From: Fimbriimonadaceae bacterium
GTDB lineage: Bacteria > Armatimonadota > UBA10988
NCBI GenBank assembly: GCA_020850355.1
Contig: JADZEX010000020.1
Span: 62,001 to 126,000 of the forward strand
Length of the DNA stretch: 64,000 nt
Direction: 5' to 3'
Both the position numbers and the translations under genes were made by a program. Under the pieces are notes generated by a model. The model was not told the DNA's origin. It saw only the letters and a program-made list of their open reading frames with translations, and ran no database searches. Each line of letters opens with the position of its first letter. The stretch's first letter is position 1. Positions 28,569 to 37,000 of the stretch are shown piece after piece.

Positions 28569-30880
28569 TGTGGAGCGCCTGCCTGCCGCTGCTGCTGTTG
28601 GCCGGCGACTGGGTGACGGTGCAGCCGGCCGAGAGCGCCGCGCTGTTCGACAACCCGCACACCGGCTGGGGCATCGTCGAGTATGTCGACGACCCGCAGC
28701 TCGGCCGGGAACGGGTCTGGCCGGCGGGGCAGGCGCCCTGGCCCGACTACGCCGTGGTGCAGTTGCTGTTCACCTGGGCCGGCCTGGAGCCGTCGCCAGG
28801 GCAGCTCGACTGGTCGCCGGTCGACCGCCTGATCGACTTCTGGAGCGGGCACGGCAAGCAGATCGTGCTGATCGGGTCGACCGAGTCGTACGGTCCGCGG
28901 CCCGGCTTCGGAGGCTGCCCGGAGTGGCTCTATCAGCAGGGCGTGCCGCGCTGGCGGGACCCCGAGGGGAACAGCTTCCCGGATCTGCGCCACCCGCTCT
29001 ACCGCCAGCGGCTGCGGCTGTTCTTGCAGGCCTACGCCGACCGCTACGCCACGCGGCCGGAGGTCGAGCTGATTGCGCTGCGCGGCTACGGGATGTACGG
29101 CGAGTGGCACAGCGGCTTCCCCTACCCGACCGTCGCCGCCCGTCGCGAGGCGCTGCGCGAGGTGATCGCCATCTGGCGCGCGGCGGTGGCCGGACGCGTG
29201 CCGCTGTCGCTGTCGACCAGCTACGAGTGGCGCTTCCCGACCGCGGCCGGGGAGCCGCTGGTGCTGCCCGCGGGGACCTCGATCCACGACCCGCAGCCGC
29301 CAACCTGGCGGCAGTTCCTGGAGCGTAGCCTGTTCGACGAGGCGTTCGCCCACCCCGATCTGATTGCCCGTCGCGACGGCTGCGGAGGGGCCGTGCAGTG
29401 GGAGTACGACGGCCGGCTGCTGGCCAACCTCTGGGAGCACTGGCGGCGGCCGATCTGGTGTGAGCCATTCGGCGGGCGACCGGCCTACACCGGCCCCAGC
29501 CCGGTCGGCTACCCCGGCACCCAGGCCGGCGACGATTACCTCGGCGCCTGTCTCGACGAGATGCTCAGCTACCACCCAAACTGGCTGACGATGCACTGGG
29601 GCGCCGACTTCGACCAGCGCTACCCGCACCTGGTCGCCCGTGGGCGGCAGTGGATGGGCTACCGCCTGCAGGTGGCCGTGGCCCGCTGGCCCCGACCGGT
29701 CGCCGCGGCCGGCCCGCTGGTCGTCGAGACACTCTGGGAGAACCGCGCGCTGGGCCGCCTGCCGCGTGCCTACCCGCTCCACCTGGCGCTCTGGCAGGAC
29801 CAGCGGCTGGTCTGGCAGAGCGCCGACCCGACCTTCGACGCGACGGCCCTGGTGGCCGGTGAGCCGACCTGGCACCGCAGCACGCTGGCCCTGCCGGCGA
29901 CGCTGCCGGCTGGCGACTACCAGCTCGCAATGGCCCTCACCGACGCCGCCGGCCGGCCGCGAATCCGGCTGGCGAACGAGCCCCAGCGGCAGGGCTGGAC
30001 GCTGCTCGGAGCAGTCCAGGTCGGCCCGCACACGACCGTGTCGCCGGGGCCGCCGGTGGGTGCCCCACAACGCACCGCCAGCGGCTGGCGCCTGGCCGAG
30101 CCGCTGCAGCCGGGTCGGGTCTACAGCCTGCGGTTCCGCGAGCGGGTCACCCGCGACCCGGCCCGCGACCTGGACAGCGACGACCCGGGCTACTGCGCCG
30201 TCTACGCTCAGACAGCCGCCGGGCGGCAGCTCGGGGAGGTGCGCTGGTACAGCAAAGCCGGCCAGCCGGCGCGCGAGCGCTGGGTGCTGCTGCCACTCGG
30301 CGCGCAGCCCGCCGAGGTGGTCTGGACCGCGGTCGGCGGAGGCGCGCTGAACGTCGCCGAGGTGCACCTGGAGGACGTCACCGACCGCGTGCAGCGGCTG
30401 CTGGCCGGGCCCGACTGGCTGGCGGCGCTGCGGCGCGAGGTGGTGCTGGCCCCCGCCGCGACCCCGTTCGACCGCCGCCGCCCGCCAGCGCCCGACCCGG
30501 TGATCGTCGCCACTCGCGAGGCGGCCGAGCTGCCGCGGGCGGGCGAGGAGTACCCCTTCCTGACGACCCGGCCCGAGGCGGTGCCGCTGGCACCCAACTG
30601 CACCTACACGGTCTTCTTCCGGTGCGCCTTGCGGCCGCAGATCCAGCGCGGCGACCACGCCTGGTGCGAGGTCCGCGGCGGCGGGCTGCCGGCACGCCGC
30701 TGGCTGTTCACGCAGCGCCACACCAGCGGGCCGCTGCGCCGCGCCTACACCTTCCAGACCGGCCCCGGCAGCGACACAGCGGTGGCCTGGGGACTGACCA
30801 ACGGCGGGCGGGCCGAGGTCGCCGAGATCTTGCTGCTCCGCCACGCCGCGGAACCGGCGTCGGCCGGCGACGGTCCATAG
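28568..30880 (+). CDS. Exported glycosidase-like protein (GH42/DUF4832-like barrel)
   Basis: 770 residues from ATG 28568, overlapping the fucosidase stop by one base (translational coupling). A short hydrophobic signal (MWSACLPLLLLAG) is followed by NPHTGW at 29-34, the opening motif of DUF4874/DUF4832 and GH42-like barrels. VVQLLFTWAGLEPSPGQLDW and IALRGYGMYGEWHSGFPYP carry a candidate acid/base Glu. Other barrel elements are SLSTSYEWRFP and LTMHWGADF. From about residue 360 it is beta-rich (HLALWQDQRLVWQSADPTFD), then has two further beta-sandwich modules. Coupling to GH29 suggests action on the same fucosylated polymer. The family assignment is tentative. Confidence 0.65.
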   Translation: MWSACLPLLLLAGDWVTVQPAESAALFDNPHTGWGIVEYVDDPQLGRERVWPAGQAPWPDYAVVQLLFTWAGLEPSPGQLDWSPVDRLIDFWSGHGKQIVLIGSTESYGPRPGFGGCPEWLYQQGVPRWRDPEGNSFPDLRHPLYRQRLRLFLQAYADRYATRPEVELIALRGYGMYGEWHSGFPYPTVAARREALREVIAIWRAAVAGRVPLSLSTSYEWRFPTAAGEPLVLPAGTSIHDPQPPTWRQFLERSLFDEAFAHPDLIARRDGCGGAVQWEYDGRLLANLWEHWRRPIWCEPFGGRPAYTGPSPVGYPGTQAGDDYLGACLDEMLSYHPNWLTMHWGADFDQRYPHLVARGRQWMGYRLQVAVARWPRPVAAAGPLVVETLWENRALGRLPRAYPLHLALWQDQRLVWQSADPTFDATALVAGEPTWHRSTLALPATLPAGDYQLAMALTDAAGRPRIRLANEPQRQGWTLLGAVQVGPHTTVSPGPPVGAPQRTASGWRLAEPLQPGRVYSLRFRERVTRDPARDLDSDDPGYCAVYAQTAAGRQLGEVRWYSKAGQPARERWVLLPLGAQPAEVVWTAVGGGALNVAEVHLEDVTDRVQRLLAGPDWLAALRREVVLAPAATPFDRRRPPAPDPVIVATREAAELPRAGEEYPFLTTRPEAVPLAPNCTYTVFFRCALRPQIQRGDHAWCEVRGGGLPARRWLFTQRHTSGPLRRAYTFQTGPGSDTAVAWGLTNGGRAEVAEILLLRHAAEPASAGDGP

Positions 30881-30973
30881 AGCGGGGATCGGGAAGGGAT
30901 GCGGCGTTGCCGCGCGAACAGCCGGGTGCCCGCCGGCAGCGACTCGGACGGGTGCTGGACGAAGGTAGAGGCC

Positions 30974-32281
30974 ATGAGTGATTCGATTCGTCGCCGCGAT
31001 GCCCTGAAGACCGGGGCGCTCGCCGGCTTGGCATTCTGGGCTGGCACCAGCCGCGCCCGCGCGCAGCAGCAGAAGCTCCGCGTCGCCTGCATCGGCTGCG
31101 GTGGCAAGGGCGAGAGCAACGTCCACGAAATGTCTGGCGAGCAGATCGTCGGCCTCTGCGACGTGGACGACAAGCGCGCCGGCAATGTCTTCGGTCGCTA
31201 TCCGGACGTGCCGAAGTTCAAAGACTACCGCGTGATGCTGGAGCAACTGAAAAACGTCGACGCCGTGGTGGTTTCGACTCCCGACCACATGCACGGACCG
31301 GCCGCGATGCTGGCGCTCAGCATGGGCAAGCATGTCTACTGCGAGAAGCCCCTGACGCGCACGCCGTGGGAGGCGCGCCGGCTGCGTGAACTGGCCAAAG
31401 AGAAGCAGGTCGTCACGCAGATGGGCAACCAGGGCACCTCGCACGGCGGGCTGCGGAAAGCCGTCGAGGTGATCCAGGCCGGCGCCGTGGGGGCCATCAA
31501 GGAGGTCCACGTCTGGACCAACCGGCCGATCTGGCCCCAAGGCATCGACCGGCCGGCCGAGGTCAACGACATTCCCGGCAGCCTGGACTGGAAGCTCTGG
31601 TTGGGGGTGGCCCCGGAGCGACCCTTCAACCGCTGCTACCTGCCCTTCAACTGGCGCGGCTGGTGGGACTACGGCACCGGCGCCCTCGGCGACATGGCCT
31701 GCCACACCGCCAACATGGCCTTCATGGCCCTCAAGCTGGGGCTGCCGACGGCGGTCGAGCCGGTCGAACTGCCGACCGACAAGCACGCCGAGACGGCGCC
31801 GAAGTGGTCGGTGATGCGCTACGAGTTCCCGCAGCGCGGCGACCTGCCGCCGGTCACGCTGTACTGGTACGAAGGCGGCCGCAAGCCGCCGGCCGCACTC
31901 ACCGAGGGCCTCTCCAAGCCGCCCTCGAGCGGCTCGCTGCTGCTCGGCGACAAGGGCAAGGTCTACTCGCCAAACGACTACGGCAGCTACTACGAACTGC
32001 ATCCGCAGGAGCAGTTCAAGGAGTACGAGCCGCCGGCCGAGAGCCTGCCGCGGGCAGCCAAGGGGCACTACAAGGAGTTCATCCAGGCCTGCAAGGGTGA
32101 GGGTGCCACAATGAGCAACTTCGACTACGCGGCCACCTTCACCGAGGCGATGGTCCTGGGCTGCATCTCGCAGCGGCTGGTCGGCAAGATCGAGTACGAC
32201 GCCGCCACCGGTCGCGTTACCAACAACCCGGAGGCCGAGACGTTGGTGAAGCCAACCTATCCGACGGGCTACACCGTCTGA
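30974..32281 (+). CDS. Tat-exported Gfo/Idh/MocA oxidoreductase
   Basis: 435 residues from ATG 30974 (GAAGGTAGAGG upstream). A twin-arginine signal (IRRRDALKTGALAGLAFWAG) is followed by a Rossmann domain (RVACIGCGGKGESN), VVVSTPDHMHG and HVYCEKPLTRT with the catalytic EKP. The C-terminal part (WLGVAPERPFNRCYLP, WRGWWDYGTGALGDMACH) is the bacterial extracytoplasmic type common in Planctomycetes. Because Tat exports folded proteins, NAD(P) is presumably carried out bound. Substrate unknown. It lies 93 bases after the glycosidase-like gene and probably in the same operon, which ends at the terminator at 32308. Confidence 0.9.
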   Translation: MSDSIRRRDALKTGALAGLAFWAGTSRARAQQQKLRVACIGCGGKGESNVHEMSGEQIVGLCDVDDKRAGNVFGRYPDVPKFKDYRVMLEQLKNVDAVVVSTPDHMHGPAAMLALSMGKHVYCEKPLTRTPWEARRLRELAKEKQVVTQMGNQGTSHGGLRKAVEVIQAGAVGAIKEVHVWTNRPIWPQGIDRPAEVNDIPGSLDWKLWLGVAPERPFNRCYLPFNWRGWWDYGTGALGDMACHTANMAFMALKLGLPTAVEPVELPTDKHAETAPKWSVMRYEFPQRGDLPPVTLYWYEGGRKPPAALTEGLSKPPSSGSLLLGDKGKVYSPNDYGSYYELHPQEQFKEYEPPAESLPRAAKGHYKEFIQACKGEGATMSNFDYAATFTEAMVLGCISQRLVGKIEYDAATGRVTNNPEAETLVKPTYPTGYTV

Positions 32282-32307
32282 CAACCGGCGGCGAACGACT
32301 TCCTGGA

Positions 32308-32336
32308 CGGACCCGCAGCGGGTCCGTTCGGGCTTT
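32308..32336 (+). terminator. Terminator of the fucosidase-Gfo/Idh operon
   Basis: Perfect 8-bp stem CGGACCCG/CGGGTCCG (32308-32315, 32319-32326) with loop CAG, then TTCGGGCTTT. It lies 27 bases past the stop codon. The 307-base gap 32282-32588 otherwise holds only the candidate promoter at 32474. Confidence 0.75.
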
Positions 32337-32473
32337 GGGAGGCAGGCCGGTGGACCGCCAGACAGCGGCGGTCCGACGCTGCAACCGTCGGCGCGGTCGA
32401 ACGCGGACTGCGCGCAACGGCCCATCGCCTGCGTGACATGCCACTACAGTCGGATCCTATTGCCACCATTCAC

Positions 32474-32503
32474 TTGACATCCTGGTCGCTCAGGTGCAAT
32501 ACC
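32474..32503 (+). promoter_or_regulatory. Candidate promoter of the protease gene
   Basis: A consensus TTGACA (32474-32479) is followed 18 bases later by a weak AATACC. The surrounding stretch is AT-richer than average. It lies about 90 bases before the chosen ATG at 32589. Confidence 0.4.
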
Positions 32504-32588
32504 TTGTGTACGGCTCTCGGAGGTGACCGCGCGATCACCGGCCGCCTTCGGTTTGAGTGCCATGGACGACCCGGGGAGGCAACAGGCC

Positions 32589-33443
32589 ATGCTGGAGTTC
32601 GATCTTTTGACTCGCAACCTGGCGGCCAGAGGCAATCCGTGGGTGGCCGAGGTACCGGTTGCCCCGATCGCAGCGGCCGACCGGCCGGGCTACTCGCTTG
32701 GATATGTGCCCAGTCCTGGCGAGTACAGCCTGGAGCAACGCGAGGATCTCGCGCGCAGCTTGGGTCTGGTGACGGCGAGCCTGGCCCAGGTGACACCGCA
32801 CTACCCGCCGCAGGTCGACCACCGCGCCCTGAACGGCGCCAACTATGTGACCGCGATCCGCGATCAGGGCCAGTGTGGCGCGTGCGTTGCCTTTGGGATT
32901 GTGGCTGCGCTTGAGAGCAACCGGGTGCGGTCGGGCCAGGCGACCCGGGGGGGCGACTACTCGGAGGCCGATCTGTTCTTCTGCGGTGCCGCGGTGGACG
33001 GGTTCACCTGTGACAGCGGCTGGAATCCAATGGATGGACTCAACATCCTGCGCAACCGTGGGGTCGCCGCCGAGGCGGACTTCGGCTACCAGGACCAGCA
33101 ACTGGCCTGCCCCCTGCCGAGCGACCACCCGAGGACGCAGATCAGCAACTGGCAGCGACTGTATGCGCCAGCGCAGATCAAGCACCACCTCTGCACCAAG
33201 GGCCCGCTGATCGCCTGTTACAGTGTGTTCGAGGACTTCTTCCACTACAAGTCTGGCATCTACTGCCATGTGCTGGGCGAGCGGGTCGGCGGCCATTGTG
33301 TCTGTTGCGTCGGCTACGATGATCGCGACCGGTACTGGATCTGCAAGAACAGTTGGGGCGACCAATGGGGCGAGCAGGGGTTCTTCAGAATCTCCTATGG
33401 CGAGGCGGGTGTGGACAGCTTCATGGACGCAATCTGGGTCTAG
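32589..33443 (+). CDS. Papain-family (C1) cysteine protease
   Basis: 284 residues from ATG 32589, which has GGGGAGG nine bases upstream; earlier in-frame starts at 32523 and 32562 lack a usable site. No signal peptide, so it is probably cytoplasmic. Residues 1-75 look like a propeptide. The mature domain has the C1 motif QGQCGACVAF with oxyanion Gln93 and catalytic Cys99 (papain's Trp after the Cys is Val here), GGHCVCCVGYDD with catalytic His236, and CKNSWGDQWGEQGFFRIS with Asn254. All three catalytic residues are therefore present. A chagasin-like inhibitor is encoded next. Confidence 0.92.
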   Translation: MLEFDLLTRNLAARGNPWVAEVPVAPIAAADRPGYSLGYVPSPGEYSLEQREDLARSLGLVTASLAQVTPHYPPQVDHRALNGANYVTAIRDQGQCGACVAFGIVAALESNRVRSGQATRGGDYSEADLFFCGAAVDGFTCDSGWNPMDGLNILRNRGVAAEADFGYQDQQLACPLPSDHPRTQISNWQRLYAPAQIKHHLCTKGPLIACYSVFEDFFHYKSGIYCHVLGERVGGHCVCCVGYDDRDRYWICKNSWGDQWGEQGFFRISYGEAGVDSFMDAIWV

Positions 33444-33601
33444 GAGCGGCTCCTGGGCGGGCCGGCAGGCGACCCGCTACCAGATTGCTGCCGACCTGGC
33501 GCTGGGCGGTCACGAGTCGCGCGCCTGGCCTTGACCTGTCGGGGCCGACCGGCCCTTGCGAGGCACCTTCCCACGGTCTACACTGGCTCTGAGGACGTGA
33601 G

Positions 33602-33916
33602 ATGAACACCCTCTTGCTCTCGCCCGGCCAAGCTGCCAGCGTTGCTTTGTCGTCTGGCGATGAGGTGGCGCTGCAGGTCTCGGAGAACCCAACCACCGGC
33701 TACCGCTGGGAACTGCTGCTGCCAGACGCAGGCAGCGCCTCGCTCTCGCGGACCGAGTTCAGCGTCGGTGCGGGCGCCCTCGGTGCGGCTGGCGGACGGA
33801 CCTTCGTCGTTCGCGCCGGCCGACCCGGCACCCATACGTTGTGCCTCGCCCTGCGACGTTCGTGGCAGCCTGACGTCGTCCGCGAGCGCATCCAGGTTGA
33901 GATGGTGGTGGGCTGA
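33602..33916 (+). CDS. Chagasin-family (I42) cysteine protease inhibitor
   Basis: 104 residues from ATG 33602 (GAGGACGTGAG upstream). It carries the three inhibitory loops of the family: NPTTGY at 29-34 (the L4 loop, perfectly conserved), a Gly-rich GAAGGR at 61-66, and RRSWQP at 85-90 in place of the usual RPW motif. Length fits chagasin (about 110 residues). No signal peptide, like the protease 158 bases upstream, so inhibitor and protease probably share the cytoplasm. Chagasins block papain-type enzymes by plugging the active cleft; this one presumably restrains the neighbouring protease. Confidence 0.88.
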   Translation: MNTLLLSPGQAASVALSSGDEVALQVSENPTTGYRWELLLPDAGSASLSRTEFSVGAGALGAAGGRTFVVRAGRPGTHTLCLALRRSWQPDVVRERIQVEMVVG

Positions 33917-34024
33917 GCGAGTCGGAACCACCGCCCAGAGGGCCGCCCGCTCGGCCTGATCGCCCACACCGACGCCGCGCAGGTGGTCTACGTGGACGAC
34001 GTCGTGATCACCGAGCAGCGCTGA
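33917..34024 (+). pseudogene. C-terminal remnant of a beta-sandwich (DUF1349/LamG-like) gene
   Basis: Directly after the inhibitor's stop, and in the same frame, 35 codons read through to a TGA at 34022. They include GLIAHTDAAQVVYVDDVVIT, which looks like the terminal strands of concanavalin-like sugar-binding domains (compare VGVAVTSHDNGVTTDAVVDH in the protein encoded at 7562). There is no start codon or ribosome site. Its 3' end overlaps the convergent 1375-aa gene. I read it as the tail of a gene destroyed when the neighbouring genes were joined. Confidence 0.45.
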
Positions 34025-37000
34025 TCGTCGCCAGCCGCGCAGCGTCCTGCGCCGCGAAGTTGGCCGGCACCGCGCCGGCATGGAAGACCCAGGCCATCCG
34101 CGAGCGCGCTGGGGTGCCCTGGTAGCCCAGGCCGCCCATGTTGCCGGCATCCCAATAGGCCTGGCCGCCGACCGGCTCCAGCGGCACGATGCTGTGCGCC
34201 CAGCCATCGCCAGCGACGCCAATCCAGGCTGCCGGCGGGCCGCTGATGCGGGCCTCGTCGTCGCCCTTGCCGTCGATCCGGGTGGTCTTGCCGAGGCTGT
34301 CGCGGTAGTCGCCGGGTTGCAGGTAGTAGGCGCGGTTGTGCAGCCCGGTGACCGACGGCTGGGCTTCGGTCAGGCACTCCAGCCAGTCGCGATAGCAGGT
34401 CCAGGTCTTGGTGTAGACCGCCTTGCCACCGGCCAGGGTTCGCCGCACCTGTAGCACCGTGCGGACCGGACCGCTCGCGACCACCTCCAGCTTGTCGAGA
34501 CGGCCGTCCTCGGCCACCCACCCGGTGTCGGCGCTGCTGTAGGTCAGCATCGCGATGGCGGCTGTGGGCCCGGCGCCGATGCCGATGTCCGACGGGACGC
34601 CGGCCAGCAGCGCGAAGCGGTAGACCCCGGTGTCGAGCCGCTGCGCCGCCGCGCTCCAGAATCCCCCGCCGGGGGCCAGCGCGGCCGTGGCGCCGGTCTG
34701 GCCGAGCACCTCCAGCCGCCGCTCGGGGCCCGCTGGCAGCAACACCACCACCGCCGCGGACTCCATCTGAGCCAGCAGCGGCCGCGTCGGCTCCGCGGCA
34801 TCGACCACGCGCACGCTACCAGGCGCCACGCCGGGCGGCAGTTGCAGCGGCAGCGCCACCGGCCGCTCGACCGTCGTGGCCGGCACCGTCGCGCGCAGCA
34901 GCGGCGCCGCGGGCCAGCGCTGGCGGTCGAACGGGAACTGCACGACGCGCCAGCCGCGGTTGTTGCCGGGGATCAGATCGCTCTGTCCGGGACCCGCCAG
35001 GACCGCCAGGTCGAGCCGCCGCGGGCCGTCGAGACGGGCCGTCGGCAACTCGATCATGACGGTGGCAGACTGCCCGGCAGCGATCTTCAGGGGCTTCTCC
35101 TGCGCCGGCAGACCCTCCGGCTGGACCTGCAATCGGCCCGCGCTGACGGCCGCCAGGCCAGCGTTGTGGACGGGCACGCTGACCCGCAGGAGGCCGGCCC
35201 GCTGGCTGGTCGTGACGTCGCCCAGCCGCAGGTCGGGCAGCGCCGTGCGGCGGCCGGTGATCAACTCGATCACCTGCTTCGTCGCTGGCACCACCAACTT
35301 GCCCTGGACTGGTCGCAGGTCGAGGGGCGCCTCGCGCTGGCCATCCAGGTCGAGCCGGAAGGCGCGGGTGCCGGGGCTGTCCCAGCCCGGGACCAAGTCA
35401 TTGAGCAGCAGCGTCGCGGCGTCGCTGTGGGCTGCGATCAGCAGCCGATCCGGCGCTGCGATCTGCACCGTGGTGCTGCCCGTGCCCCGCAGACCGGCCA
35501 CGGTGACCTCGGCGCCCGCGCCATCGAGGTAGGCGTAGCGGGGCGAGCGGATCCGCTGCACCACCCGGTCGCCCTGCAGCACGCGCTCGACGCGGATCTG
35601 TGGCCCGCGGGCGACGAAGCCGTCGGGCGGCAGTCGTAGCGTCTGGCCGTCGACGCTCACCTCGCGTGGCTCGGCGGCGAAGTTGACGACCGCCTGGTAG
35701 TCCCGGCCGAACGTGCTGCGCTGCACCTGGCGGTCGGGGGTGAGGTACTCGAACTTGGTCAACGGCTCGTAGAGCACGGCCTCGTGCCAGCGGCAGGTGC
35801 GGCGGTAGCTGTCGAGCAGCCGTTGCCAGCCGGCCTCACTGCGGCCGAAGCCGGCGCTATTGGCCCAGTACATCGGCGGCGTGCCATACAGCACGTTGAA
35901 GGCGTCTTTGCGGTCAGTCAACGTCGGCTCGAAGACCTGGTGATAGTCGTTGGTGTCGCCCCAGTACCAGTAGCTCACCACGCAGTCGTGGAAGATGGTT
36001 GACCAGAGCGGGATGCGGTACTGCGGCCCCAGGCCGTAGGTGCGGTACTCCTCCGAGACGTCCTCCGAACCAGGTGTCGCCTTGCCGTCGTCGCGCTTCG
36101 ACTTCAGCAGGTGCCCGGCCGGCCAACTGAAGAACGAGTTGCCCGACATCATGCCTTCGAAGTAGTCCATGTAGGGCACGGCCCAGAACCGGCCGTGCTC
36201 GCCGCCAGTGACCAGTCCGAGGCTGTTGACGTAGGCGAAGAGCTTGTTGCGGGCAGCGACATCACCGCTGCGGTCCTGCCGCCGTTGCGGATGGTAATCC
36301 TCGTACAGCCCCGACGCGGTGGTGACGTCCAGGAAGCGGCCGAGGTAGGGGTGCTCCTGGAGGTCTTTCGGTATGTACAACCGCGCGGCGGCGGTGGCGG
36401 TCGCCGACGAGCGTTCGTAATACTGCTGCTTCTTGTCCCAGGTCAGCCACCCCAGCATCTGCTTGCCCGCCGGGTCGTGATAGCACATGTCCAAGGTACC
36501 CTTGGTGTTGGTCCACTTCGTCGGATCGTCCTCGACCAGCAGGTCGGCGTAGTTGTCGTAGCGGCTGGTCAGGTAGCCGAGTTCGTTGGCTCGCCGCATC
36601 TTGGCCTGGTCGGCAGTGTAGTTGAGCAGACAGCGCTCCACGCCGCGGGCCGAGGCTTCCAGGGCCCACGCCAGGTCGCCGCCCCAGACGTCCGGCGCGC
36701 CACCCAGCCGGGCGATGTTGGGGCGAGCCTTGGACTTCTCGCGGAGTGTCTTGAGATGACCGTCGCGCAGGGCATGTTGGCGATAGCGCTGCGCCAGGGC
36801 CTGCCAGCCGCCGCTGGCGACGAACTCGTAGCGCACCCTGCGGGCCGCGCCGAACTTGCCCATCGCCGGTAACCAAATCGCCTGCGGCACCAGCTTCGGT
36901 TCGCCGGCGGCCGCGATGTTGGTGAGGCGGATCTGGCCATCGTGCGGCGTGCGCAGCAGCAGCAGGTAGCCGTCGCCCTTGGTGGCGTCGTAAAGCCCGA

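Noticed and set aside
28517-32425. A 1302-codon open frame on the minus strand
   Set aside because: It is antisense to two well-supported genes (770-aa glycosidase-like and 435-aa Gfo/Idh). Its translation is Arg/Gly/Val/Gln-rich without domains. Long antisense frames are expected in such GC-rich coding DNA.
32523-32588. Longer N-terminus of the papain-like protease starting at GTG 32523 or ATG 32562
   Set aside because: Neither has a properly spaced ribosome site, whereas ATG 32589 has GGGGAGG nine bases upstream.
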